DNA of 64,000 nucleotides from Mesaphorura yosii (lineage: Eukaryota > Arthropoda > Collembola > Poduromorpha > Tullbergiidae), in assembly GCA_009869945.1 (NCBI GenBank), contig WIXG01000088.1, forward strand, positions 124,001 to 188,000. Direction: 5' to 3'. Below are positions 36,301-48,907 of the stretch, piece after piece. The notes under the pieces were generated by a model that saw nothing but the letters and a program-made list of their open reading frames with translations, was not told the origin of the DNA and did no database searches. Made by a program: the position numbers and the translations under genes. Positions within the stretch are counted from its first letter, which is position 1; each line of letters starts with the position of its first letter.

Positions 36301-39300
36301 CTCTGGGTTGAATATCATAATGATTCGCAATCTCTTCCATTGAATTAGAAACACTAACAGTTGTCTATCAGACACAATGTGAACATGACGTTGCGTGGTT
36401 TGATCATCGATCATGGTCTCTGGAACCTCAAACTTTGAAGGCAGTGCTTACGCTAACCTGGAGTGCGAAGTTTCTATGAATGCGGAACTCACAAAACTGT
36501 GCAAGGTTCAAAACTTTTTATCGAAGATGCCAAATTCATTATCGTAAAAGTTGACTAGAATTTATTAATCATGACAGCACCCATATGGATTCATGTAGTC
36601 ACTTCTGAATTCTGAAGTTGACATCAACAATCTCCGTGATCGCATTACGAAACGGGAAAGACCACCGAGACCATGCGAATGATGAATGAAGGAAAGAGAA
36701 GTGAATGTCGGAAAGAAGGTCGAAATAACTCAAAACTTCGGTTTTATGTTTTTGAGGTGAACTGAACTCTTTTTTTGTAATTGTCCAATATGTGAAATGA
36801 AAGTTCACGAGCGAAAGTTTATCCAGCAGGCAGGTAGCTAAACGCGGATGTGGGGCTTTACTTTCTTGCAAACTTTTCGCTTCGTTTCATGTCGGTAAAA
36901 TATCTCAGACACCTTTTTAAAAACTTCCAGCTTGTTACCGCCACGAGGTGGCTGACAGACAGGACTTGAAGGTGTTCAGTCCTAACTTTGGGTCCAAAGT
37001 TCATACTTATATTAATAGGCGGTTAATAATTTCTCGGACGAAAACGCTAGCTCACTGACTGGCATGGAAAGATTATTCTGCTTGACACCAACTCTAAGAT
37101 TAAGCAATAAATGATCCTTGGCTGTAGGACAATCGTTAATCACTTTCCTTTGCGTCTTTGCAGGAAACTTAACTGTCTTATCCGTAATCCTCAAGAGAAA
37201 ATTTCGCGGAGTCACTCCAATCTCAAGAATGGACTTTATGCTACTCCACCTGGCCGTCGCCGACCTGATGGTAAGCCAAATCTCGAGAAGAGAAACCACG
37301 TTGTAATTCATTCTTTTAAGAGATTAGCCGAATCAGGTGAATCTTCAGCTAGAATATTTGGTGAATTTTGTGCGAATAACTTCATACATATTAATATGCG
37401 AACTGAGAACTATCAAATCCTAAATTTCACTGTTCGATTGGCACTCGAGTAGAATCTTTGAGGCGGAAATCACAGTGCTTTTCGATTGATTTCTTTCTCA
37501 TTTTTAATAAGGGTTTCTAGTCTTTCTATGAATGAACAAGTTGCCTCAATATCTCTCTATCCGGTGTCATAACGTGAACTGCACTCCTTGAGATTAAAAG
37601 TTTCAATAATTCAATTTCGATCACAAACTTCTCGCGAAAGAAGGGATTCAAATGAATTATTAGCATTTCATGTTTTCTCTGCCAAATTTTGTATCTCTCA
37701 TAATTCTACCTCTCATAATTCTACCTTCCTTAATGAGAAAAGAACTTAATTACTAAATGTTATCGCAAATGCTGGGGGACATTATGGACGTAGAGGTTGC
37801 GTGCGTCCTTGTGGGTAATGAGTGAAAGTCTGCACACGTTGCGTTTATTATTCATGGTGTTTGATTTTGATGTAGGTTGCATTCCTTATGATGCCGCTGG
37901 AGATTGTGTGGGCAGCTACGGTTTCCTGGTATGCTACGATTGCAAAATTGGTTAAAACCACCCATCCCCTGGTAGCCGAAATGGTCAAAGAAAAAATTAA
38001 GCTCCGTACATAAGACACATAATATATTTTGTTTTTTTTCTGTAATTTCGATTTCTTTTATAAATCCAAGCGGCATTGCTGGTAAATCGGTTCTCTATTC
38101 CTCGAGTGCAGAAGAACTTTAAAGTGCTGCATAGTTTTATAATTATCAGAATCGTGATTGACTAAGTTTAGACTGAAGTCAATCCGCTCTCAGATACCTG
38201 TGTCAGGCCTGGAGAAATCCGCGTCAGTGCCGTCTCCTGCTTCTGGCACTCTCACTAACAGCAGTTCCACAATTAAACTACTCTGACTTACTCAGGACTT
38301 GTTAGTCCTGGGTTTAGAATATAGACACTATATTTGGGCAGGCGCTAATTCAATTTCCATTAAATTCAACCTGCCCACAACTATGATGCAGCAACATCTT
38401 TATAACCAATTCCCGCTTTTGGTAAAAGTATTATCGTTTGCTACACAATTCAAAATCGAAAAATACATGACATTCTGTTATTAACTTCTTTTTAGAATAC
38501 ACTATTTATTATTACGTAGTATTTACTCTCCGGCATCATTTCTGCCATTTTGTCCATTTTGTCCCATTTTGGCCACTGGCCAGGACAAAATTCGAAAAAG
38601 TGGCTAAATTAACAATCTTGTAGGTATGCAGGAGACTTCATGTGCCGCGTCATGGCATTCTTCCGTGTGTTTGGACTCTATTTATCAGGCTTCGTCCTCG
38701 TCTGTCTCGCTTTTGACCGGTAAGTCGCACCTAATGCTCGTTCTGCCATAATTGATCAATAGGTAAATTGAAGGAGACAGTGAAATTGACTGCGCAAATG
38801 AAAACTGGCGTGTGCTCAGAACGTCAGCGTATCTGTACATCATAATGAGGCATCAACTTCAAGAGCGTGAACGAATGTGCAACCATGGTCTCGAGCAATT
38901 CCTTCTAATTGGCTGTTATCTTATTAATATCGTTATTTCCTCTTAATACGATTAATTTCTAATAGCAAAGTAGCAGGCAGCACAAGATCTTTCGGAATTG
39001 GAGCCCTTCGAGCTGAGTAAACAGGCGCCTTGTGCTAGGAAGCAAGATGACGAGATCCAAAAGCATAATAAGCTTAAAATTTGACTGTACGATTCCCCGA
39101 ATTTTTCAGTCTAGTGTTCAGCTAATATGTTTTTCTAGAATAATGCATTATCTTGAACCACTTATTCGACTCGAGTTTACATTTCGTAAGAGAATGGAAA
39201 ATAGTTACTCATGCGGTTACAAGAGCCCATTATGTAGATTCGTTGTTCGTTGTTGGGAGTGGGAACCTAGCATCGAAGACGATTAAGGAAAGCCGTTTTG

Positions 39301-42300
39301 AAGTTCGTTAAGTAAATACTGCATGTTTTCGTTCTCAATCGAGACGCATAAAAATGAACCTTCATCTATGACGTAATCTGCGGCGAGAGCTTTGGCAAGA
39401 CTCCCTCTATTTTTGAGTTCCTTATTTTAAAATTATGGCATAATTATTTTCGACCTTTAAGATAATATACTTTCCCAATAGGTGCATCTGGAAACTCACT
39501 CTTCAGTCAGCTTCGTGTTGGTTGAGTTAGTTCATGTTTACTTTGAACTCAAAGGACAAAAAAGTAGCAGCAAAAATGATGAGATCAAAGAAAACACCCG
39601 AAACGTTCTCTGAAGCTTAAATGCTTGAGTAAACACCGCGAAGTCGGCCTAGCTTTGTGAGGACAATACAAGCAAAGATTTGTTCAAGGCACTTAAGGAG
39701 GAGAGTTACTTTGATACTTACAATCGGGCTCGACGATGGTCTTCTTCCAGAGCACGAAAAGCTTGACCAGAGATTAATGAGAGCGTGGACTGAAAAATAG
39801 TGACTGGCTGTAATCGCCTTAATTCTAAGCTAATTTTAACAGAAGCGAGACATTTTGTGTGGAGCCCAGATCATAACAAAGTAACAATAAATTGAGACAG
39901 GTTCGCGGGAAATGGGGAAATTGAGGATTAAAATCCGCTAACGTTCTCTTAAACTTTTTTAGAATTATTTACTAGTCTCAGAACTTGAGTTAATGCTTTT
40001 ATGTCGAATTTTCGCAACACGTAATTCGGCAGTCGTGTGGGTAGGAAGTACGTGAGGTCACAACTTGCGAATGAGATTTCAATGTTCCTGGCAGCTCGCA
40101 TCTGCTTTCACTTTGCTGACTCATTTTTCATCTTCTCCAAACAGGTACTTTGCAGTCAGATACCCTATGCAAATTGTAAGCTCCAGCAAACGAGGAAAAA
40201 TCATGATCTTGCTGGCCTGGGTATTCGCAGCAATGTGCAGTCTGCCGCAGGTAAGCTTCAATTTGTGCGTTGCGGCCTTATTGCTTGTGTCAGAAATTTA
40301 TTGATTGCTTAGCATCCTCGTGCCTTGTGCTTTGTCAGGACGTCAGAAGTGATTCTCTGCCCCGTCACATACGGACGCTCTTCAGAATAATAATAAATAT
40401 TCATCTATTTTCCGTGGGCATTGTGCCTCGCAATTAATTATTCATAGACAGTAAACGCACAGATTACTTGCTCTTACTGTCTTTACGCGTGGCGAGATGC
40501 ACAAAAACAATAAACAAGTTATTTTCAGGCCTCAGCCTGCCCCCAGTTCTCCCTTCAATTTGCATGTTAATTTGGACTCATGTTACTCAATCCTGACAAT
40601 GAAATGCAATTAGCACAACAACTTGGGGTTGATAAGGTATTTTGGATTTTAGAGTAACAAGACCCTGCAGTCCATTATCAGAAATATAACCTGGAATTAG
40701 TCTTTGTAATTATCTTACTTCATTGAAATTTGCATTTTGCATTTTGTATAGGTCTTTATATTCCACGTTGCACAGCATCCCGTGTTCAACTGGTACCACC
40801 AGTGCGTCGACTTTGGATCTCTCACGCCTCAAACCCAGCTTATTTATAACCTATTCGCGATGTGCATGATGTACGCGTTTCCACTCCTTTCCATCATTGG
40901 GTTGTACTGTGGAATAATCGTCGAACTATACCAGCGCACTCAAGCAACGTCTGGGAAATATGCGTCCAGCACGACTACGCAGCACAGACATTCCATTGCA
41001 CCTTCAGCCGAGGGGCTGCGCAGATCTGGAATGGGGAATTTGGGCAGGGCCAAAGTGAAAACTCTGAAGATGACCATCATGATCGTGGTCATATTCTTCG
41101 TCTGCTGGACACCGTACTACATCATGTGCTTGTGGTAAGTGTCACGAGTCCTGGAACAACTCACTCAGCCGCCAGCGACTCGTGTTGAGCTTGCGGCTGC
41201 ATGAATTCAGGAATTTCGCGTATGCATTAATAAATCGGACGGATGGGTAGGGAAGGAGACCTTTTTTTATTAGTAATTAGTGCAGAGTGACTAGAGTGGC
41301 CGAGTCCTTTGAAAACCAGCAGGTTCGCAAAAGTCTGAAGCTGCTGTGCGAACGGTAACACACTCAACTTGATTGAAAATGAAAGGCATGGAGCACGAAC
41401 ATGTTGCGGTCGCACGAATTCGGAGAATTCGCAGAATATACATTATTATTGAGAATATTATGGTCGCATCGCATAACTTGTCAGTCCTGATCATGTCATT
41501 TCATATCAGGAATGCTTGCCATTTATGCTCAGTAACTGTGTAATTACGTTCGAAATAGCAATCAACGCCATCAAGTCGAAAGTAATTCCAAGAACAAGTT
41601 CGCTTCTTTGACCGTCTTTTGGTCTGTCTGTAGTCTGGTCTGTAGTGAACCTTTGAGGCGTAATCGTTACACCGATTCAATAGACAGTCAGATTGAACAA
41701 TGACGGCTTATGGCATCTCTGTGGTTTCTTTTTGTGTCACACAAAGGCTGAGTCCATTGGACAAAATTACTCACCAGCATGGGCATGAATGCACAGTTTA
41801 TGCCTAAGCGAATATCAGTATCGCGTTCGGTCTAACTCTGAATTCTAATTTGCTTTTGGCAGGTACTGGATTGACAATTCCAGCGCCCAAGACTTGGACC
41901 AGAAAATTCAAAAGGCTCTATTTTTGTTCGCTTCGACGAATTCCACGGCAAATCCAATTGTTTACGGCGTTTTTCATCTCAAATCAACATTTTGCAGAAA
42001 ACCGTCATCCGTGATCAACGTAAGTACCTTTTACTCATGTACTTCATTCACGTCCAGGCAGGCATGACAAGGCAACTAATTAGAGATTAAATCGTCCTCC
42101 TCGCATGAACCGTGCTGTGAAGCTGCAAGTGCCCTTTAGCGGGTTCTCTGGCACTGACTGGTTTTGATGTTATGTATTTCACTACCAGACATGTTTATGT
42201 TTACGTGTGCTTTCAGGAGCGAGCTGGGCGCTCGTGCTACGGCCGGAGTTCCGTGTATCGCAACGACAATTCTCAAGTGTGTACAGCATCCCACTCCCAC

Positions 42301-42555
42301 GTGGACAGGGCGTACTTGAGTGACAGCAGTACGTACACTTTGTGTAACGTCAACAACAGCAACGGATTATACTTATCTTCTTCTGCGCACACAAATCATC
42401 TCCGGGAAAGAAGCAGCTTAAGAATTCACGGGAACGGGACGGAAGCTTATCCTATGACAATCGCTACTGTAGTGGCAACAAATTGTAGCAGCAGCCGAAG
42501 CAAGAACAATAATGCCCCGAACAAAAGCAGCGAGATTATGGCAATGGCGTTATAA
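33395..42555 (+). CDS. Neuropeptide G-protein-coupled receptor, AKH/ACP type (GnRH receptor superfamily), 8 coding exons
   Basis: Seven-helix receptor for a GnRH-superfamily peptide (adipokinetic hormone or AKH/corazonin-related peptide). Exons: 33395-33629, 37164-37270, 37876-37928, 38624-38719, 40145-40250, 40752-41134, 41863-42019, 42217-42555; phases agree and give 491 residues. Seen: an extracellular N-terminus with three N-glycosylation sequons (Asn29, Asn35, Asn46); TM1 GNLTVLSVIL; TM2 HLAVADLMVAFLMMPLEIVWAATVSW; TM3 FRVFGLYLSGFVLVCLAFDRY with DRY at 163-165; HPVFNWYHQCVDF in loop 2; TM6 FFVCWTPYYIMCLW; TM7 STANPIVYGVFH with NPxxY at 357-361; then a basic, Ser/Asn-rich tail. MMPLEIVWAATVSW and the loop-2 QCV pattern favour AKH/ACP receptors over corazonin receptors, but choosing between AKH and ACP needs a tree. 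Introns are long (3.5 kb after exon 1). The ATG at 33395 is the first in frame. Confidence 0.93.
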
Positions 42556-42635
42556 GTGCTGTGATTGTGCTGCGTGAATTTAACTGTGTTGAGTGCCGTG
42601 TTGTGTGTTTCCACAATGCGTTGGTTGTAAATCTC

Positions 42636-42641
42636 AATAAA
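42636..42641 (+). terminator. Polyadenylation signal of the receptor gene
   Basis: AATAAA in CTCAATAAACC, about 80 bases after the receptor stop codon. Confidence 0.6.
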
Positions 42642-45600
42642 CCTCCCTCATACATATTTAACAAGCAATTCAAATGCAATTACTCAGAGAAAGGCGCCTG
42701 ACACTTTCACCGCCGTCTCTTCTATTCCGAAGACCAGTGGCAAATGAATTCTGCTGAGCTCAGATTAAGAAGTGTATAGCGTATTGCAATTAATCCCCAT
42801 TCACGGGAGCTCAACAGAAGTAGAGAATGAATTTTCATGTCAAGTTCCAAATAACCTGGATGCTAATGAATCTCATTCAAGACAGTTACAACACCTCTCT
42901 GGCAAATGTACGAAGTTAGAAATAGTGCAAATTGTATACTCAACCAAAACTCTTCTCTGTATAACACACAGGCGTAACTCCATTTTGTGGATCTATTTAA
43001 GTGGAGCTGTCAAAAGAATAATGCTACGTTTTGCCATGTAATTTAATTGTGAGACACTACACCTCAGAGATTAAACACACACCGTATATTGACTTTTAGA
43101 GCATTCCTGAATCTGATTGGCCCGTGGCTATGGAAGGACGTGGATGAATTCCTTCGATTCAGAACACAGCAAGGGAGACGTCAAATATTTGGCAGTTTCG
43201 CCTCGTCCCGACCCGATGTGGACTCATCTCAAATATCAAAAATGATTAAATTTTCTCCTGACAGCGACATCACAAGCCCGGCGTCTTGCCAAATCTATCC
43301 ATGTGCCACATTGCATTTGTTGGCCATCCGAGCGTTCTCCTTTCTACGCACAATAAATTATGGATGAATATGATCAACTCTGAGCCATATTCCATCCCGG
43401 CTTTCCTATTTTTGATCCTACTACTACGCAGTTCAACAGGAGGCACCTGGAGGGAAGCCCCAAAAAGGGAAATTTGCATTTTCCAATCTTGACACTGAGG
43501 TTTGATGGATATTGTCTAAGACTTGCCTATTTTTGGAATTCCGATCGAATCTTTGTGACGTTTGCCGTTTGTACTTTAAAATCTACCAGCCTACTAAGAG
43601 GGTGAGCCAGTAAGACAAAATGTACAAGATTTCCGTCTGACATCTAACGTTTGCGATTTGCGTCACATACGAAGCTGGATTGCCTGGGCTAAATTATATC
43701 ATACAAACTTGCAAATTCTTGCAACTAGATCAAGCCGTTATCAAAGGACACATGATTCACAAATGATTTGTACAGAACAATGCTTGAGGGCATTGGATGT
43801 AATGATAGCGAAACTACTTCATAAAGGTAAGCATGGTCAGGTCAGGCAACTTGAAAGCTTCGCAAAGTTTCCATGTGTAACATGCTGCGAACTGCTAACT
43901 GGAAGATAAATGGCTACTTCTCCAAGCAGTTCTTGCATACATGTCAGAAGTTGTTGCTTCAATTTTGTTGTGAGTTGCTACAAGTGCAATAAAAACAAAC
44001 ATTCATTTCACTCTGCTCTGGCCAAGGTTCTGTTTCTACTTTTCCATTTCGAAATTAGGAAATTTGATATCCGTGGTTGAGCGGGAAGTGGGCCTGCACG
44101 CGTGTTAAACCACGGAATTGCGAACCTGGCACTCGTATAACCCAACGACTTCATCCAGCGTAAAAATGATCGGTTTAAATTGTCTATTGGAGCAATTTTG
44201 TCGTCGTTTTCTTTTTGTGACGGCGAAGCAGGTTGTTTCTTTCATCTTCCATCAGCGAAGGCTCCGCTTACTGTACCAGCATAAAGTCACCTTTTCACCA
44301 GCTCATCAATTTCCATGCCTTTCAAGACCGTCGCACTGTGCTGATAGATAGTTCAAAGCAAAACCACTTTAGCGCCATAAGGAGGCTGCATTCCATCTCG
44401 TCTTACAATCGTGTCCGACCATCCGCCGGAGTTAATATATTTAAGATTGTACTTCGTCATCCGGACAGACTTGCCAACCAAAAGAACAAAATAAAAAATT
44501 GCCACAAATTCACGGCGGCACGCAAATTCAATTTCATCTGCCTGCCTGACTTGAAATTGAAGTCGCACGTGCTCGTTACAACGTTATAAAATGCCTATGA
44601 GATCCCAGACCACAAGGCTACATTTATTTGGATGCATCAGCATTACGTGCCGCGCAATTCGAAAATGTTTTGCGTTCTAAGTCAGACAGCTTTCGACCGC
44701 AAATGAAAGTGGCGAAACCATTTATCACGGCTCCTGAAGGACCCTCTTGCAGAAAGAATTACCCAAACGAAGTTAACTTGACCATCTGGCGCAGTGTCTC
44801 AAGAAGGCGCTTGTCACTTCATGAGCGTCCTCCACTCAAGCGACTTCCCCGCATATGAATCTTCGTCTTTACCGCTGAAGTGTAAGAGCGTCTCGTTCGT
44901 GTCGTCAAGTGTGAAAATCTTAATTCGAAGCGGTTGACTGGATTCATATAGTTGTAAGAATGGAAATAAAAGCAACAAACAAGCGGGTGTGTTTATTGAT
45001 GTTGTGAAGGATGGCATGTCGTATATTTCCTTTTGTTCCGATTTCCAGGAATTCTACCCATATTGGCTCACTTTAACTTCAAAGAAAGAGAGTTCTTTAG
45101 CATCTCGACCATTTTATTTGCCTGGAAATTCTTTTTACTCCGAATTGTGAAAGATGAAAGCATACGTTCCTCATAATAATGAATACCCAGCACTGAGCGC
45201 TGAGACTTCTCGCTCATTTTTATATGCCCGCAATAGGCTGTTCGTTGATCTCCATTTTGATTTTGATTTCGTTTTTACTGCAAAGTGCCAAGTTAACTCT
45301 GCACTGAACGAACAATTTGGGAGACAGTCAAGAAAGAGACGAAACACGCTTATTTGCCACGTCTGCATGAAACGGCCGAATGACAATGTAAGATTTAACA
45401 TGTCTGCCTTCAAAACTAACCTGAGCCGGAACACGACAGGGGTTTTATTCCGCTTTCCATCGGACTCTTTTAAGAATCTACTTTCCTGTTTCTGTGAAAG
45501 TAGGATGACGTAAGAATAACGTTCCTTTGCGTGGCGTATTAGCATTGAATTTCCTGAGCGGAACGTAAAAGGAGTCAATATTTCAAGTAGATAGTTTCAC

Positions 45601-48600
45601 CTGATCCTGTACTCCGCTTACCCGCCCAACAACTTCCGGTAATGGCGAAAGCATCATCATCGACACGAAGCAGTATGCAAACGATGAGTAATGCTAAAAA
45701 CAATACGAACTAGACGTGAGCAATGCTGTGCGAGATTCTGCTTTCTTTTCCTCTATGCCTTCAAAGGCAAAATACCAGTATATGAAGCACACTTTGCGTG
45801 CGATTTAGTGCGTTTCATTATTGTCATAATTCCGTATGAGTGGAAATGGTAGCTGAGGATTAGCGTCGTTCTCGAAATGGAAATAAATGAATGAATGGAA
45901 GCATGACGTACCACGGGTAGAGCAGTAGCATAGCGTGCTGCTCCTGCTACAATAAACTACATAAAATGCCATAAATGCGATTCTGTTTTACATGACAGCA
46001 AAGTTGCAACTCATTTCGACAAGGGCGAGCGCAGAAATTTGATCCATTTTCCCAGAAGGACGTCTCAAAAATTTGCTAATACGAATTCCAATCGCAGATA
46101 CGGAAGGGAATTTCGAATTTTGTATAATAATGGTGCGGTACAAAATCTCGTACGAAGCTCAGAAGCTCCGAGTCAATAACGGCTAATAAAGACTACATTC
46201 AAATGCAGAGCACAATAGCCTACGCCTTTGTCCTTGTGTCGTTGTTTGTAGCGATGCAACGCGAGGTTGATAATAAAAGAAAACAAAGTTCTGCCTCCAG
46301 ATTCCTGGACAATCTGCGCTTCGAGCATTTCCTGTGATTTATTAAAAAGAACGTAAGATTGCACTTGTCTAGGAACTTCATGTTCTATAAACTTAATTGG
46401 TTTGCGTATAGTAAAAGGATGCTACCGTTTTGTAAGAACAGAATGACTGGTATTGAAGGCGCCTTTTTCATTCTCTACCAGAGGAGACAGCAATATAATT
46501 ACTTCGTTGTAATAACTTTAGGCCCGACACATTCGAGTTCTTTTTGCAAGTGAAAGCGCAAATTAAATCTGCCGAGACGCGCTTTCATCTCCACATTGCT
46601 ATACTACCATCATTCACCACTCAAAAAATATGTCTCGTTTTGGTATCTACTTTTTACACGGATGCCGCCTATTAAGAAGAACACTACTTTACATGGAGCA
46701 AATTGTTTCTTTTTTCCGACTCAATTAGATGAAGACACAGTAATGCAGAATTTTTCGACTTTGCTCTTCTGTGCTTCCCTCACCGTCACTATGCAGGCTT
46801 GTAGACACAGAGAAAGTGAGTACGTTTCAGAGTGTATGTTCTAGGGTTGCTCTTGGATGTAAATTCTATTTTTAGGAATTCACTACTAGCACTACGCGTG
46901 AGATCTGTTGAAAGACACCAATTCTGAAGGAATCTAAAATGGGCCGCAGTCTAGGGATACTCCAAACCATGCTCCAATGAATGATGACGGGTGCTTATTG
47001 TAACGTGTTCATATAATATCCGTTTTCTTATTCTGCGCTTGAACGGTTCTGTCGCAACTGCAAAGCGACTACTATTCTACAATTGAAGCATAAGTTGGAA
47101 TTCAATTTCTTGCGTTACTTTTGACATGTCTAAGTAATAAAGTGCATCTCATGCTTCGTGGCTCCGGGAATAGGATTCGTGCGTGCTTCTAGAAAAGATC
47201 ACAAGATACAAAGTTAAGGCATAATTGAGTTTACTCTCTTGTATCTGCGGACTCTCAAGTCGTTTTAGAAAATGTCGTCACGTCCGTCCGTAACAATATA
47301 ATATTCATGACAGCGACAACAGCAGTTAATTACTTCCTTGGTAGACTTCTTTCTCCGATCTACTGACAGCTCTGCTGCATCGGTAAAAGCTGCGCATCGG
47401 TAAACATTTACCTAAATCTATTGTCAGAGTCCTGAAGCGATCAAATTGTTTACTTCGCTCTGAACACAATTTCAGATCTCTTGAATTTCAACGTGTTCTC
47501 TCTAAATTAAAACTGGTTGCATCATACTTTTTTCTCACCAGGGCGGTGAACCGATACCATAACTCGAAAGTGTTGGTTCGCCTTCTTTCAGCTTTTGGAA
47601 TTCGTATTTTCCAGAATATTGCTTGCAACTTTTTCTCGCTTTGTTGGTTAATAGTCGTCTTTGTGGTAGTTCGCAGTTCCGGCTGAAGAATTTTGAAAGC
47701 TTGCTTTCAAACAGAACAAAACTTGCAGTAACTCAATTGAAGAAAGAATTCTTTCGTAAAAAAAATGTGCAAACTGGAAGTCTTTGATTCCGACACGCGT
47801 ACGCGTTGCTTGTCATTTCTTTGTGATAAGATTAGAAAAGTTTTCAAAAAATCTGTCGCAGCAATGTGCATTTTGTGCTTGGGTTCCAGTTTCAAGACAA
47901 AAGGATAAATGCACCTAATCTTGGTAGTCACGGTCTAAGTTAATTTCCCATTTACGAGTCTAATAAAGAAGCCTCGTGCTCAAAAGAACACGCACCAGGG
48001 TGCTTTGATGCTCGGCTTACTGGAGCACAGTGTGGAGTCGTCCGCCCGATTGATCTTACGCTCTTTGTGAGTGTAATTCGACCTTCCTAAACGTCATGCG
48101 TACCTCATTAAGTAGAAGAAATGGCACAGTCGTATTGATACAAGACGCTTTGCTGTTCAAGCTGCGGGCATAAAAACGTAATAAAGTGAATTACAGTCAG
48201 CCAACAAAGCGAGACGGGTAAACAAACTGTTTTCCAAAGGAGATTATCTGGTACACATCTTGAGGACATCGCACATCGTAGTCGACTCGATGAATTTTTC
48301 GGATTCGAATGCGATCTGAGGAATCATGTTAGCCAACCCACAGCTCGCTGGAGGACGTGCTAGGATGCAAGACCGAGTGAGATGACTGAGGAAAACAAAG
48401 AAGATAGCGCTAAATTATAAACATCCACAGTCCGCTTTCAACAGGCAAACATTCCTTTTGCCTTACCCACTCGCACTCTATTTGGAGAGTTGATTGTTTT
48501 GAAGCTGAAAGTGAGAGTGACAGCGTCACACGGTCCTTGGGCCCAGGCTGTTGAAATTGAAATTGGTAACATTGTCAATTACGAAATGAAGGAATTAGTT

Positions 48601-48907
48601 GTCCATTTCAGAGTGACAATATTGGAGAAGTTTTGGGTGACAGCAGTTTGCGCTAGTGTTATGTCGAGCTAGTTGAGCGTGTGATCGTGTTAGGTAAGCC
48701 TCCTCTGCTTGGTAATATGGAGTGTGAGGACTCGAAAAGACGAGACAGATAATAATTTGGTCAGAAGGAACTGTTCCTTCACGAACACAGGAGATTTGCG
48801 GTAATTTAGGAAGGTAATTGATAACATACTGCGCCCATAAAAATTATCTGACTGACCGAAATGATTGTGCCTAATATAGTGAACTTGTTCGTAGACCACA
48901 CATAGTC
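42642..48907. other. Gene-free region between the receptor and ubinuclein genes
   Basis: Over 6 kb without a recognisable exon. The longest frames (45154-45513 plus and 45171-45578 minus) lie on opposite strands of the same DNA, so at most one could be real; neither shows a domain or fits with nearby splice sites. The right end must hold the ubinuclein promoter. Confidence 0.45.

Noticed and set aside
33395-42555. Corazonin receptor as the identity of the GPCR
   Set aside because: TM2 (MMPLEIVWAATVSW) and loop 2 fit AKH/ACP receptors better from memory. A tree could still overturn this.
45154-45578. Overlapping long open frames on both strands (119 and 135 codons)
   Set aside because: They cover the same DNA on opposite strands, have no domain I know and no matching splice partners. 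Most likely chance.
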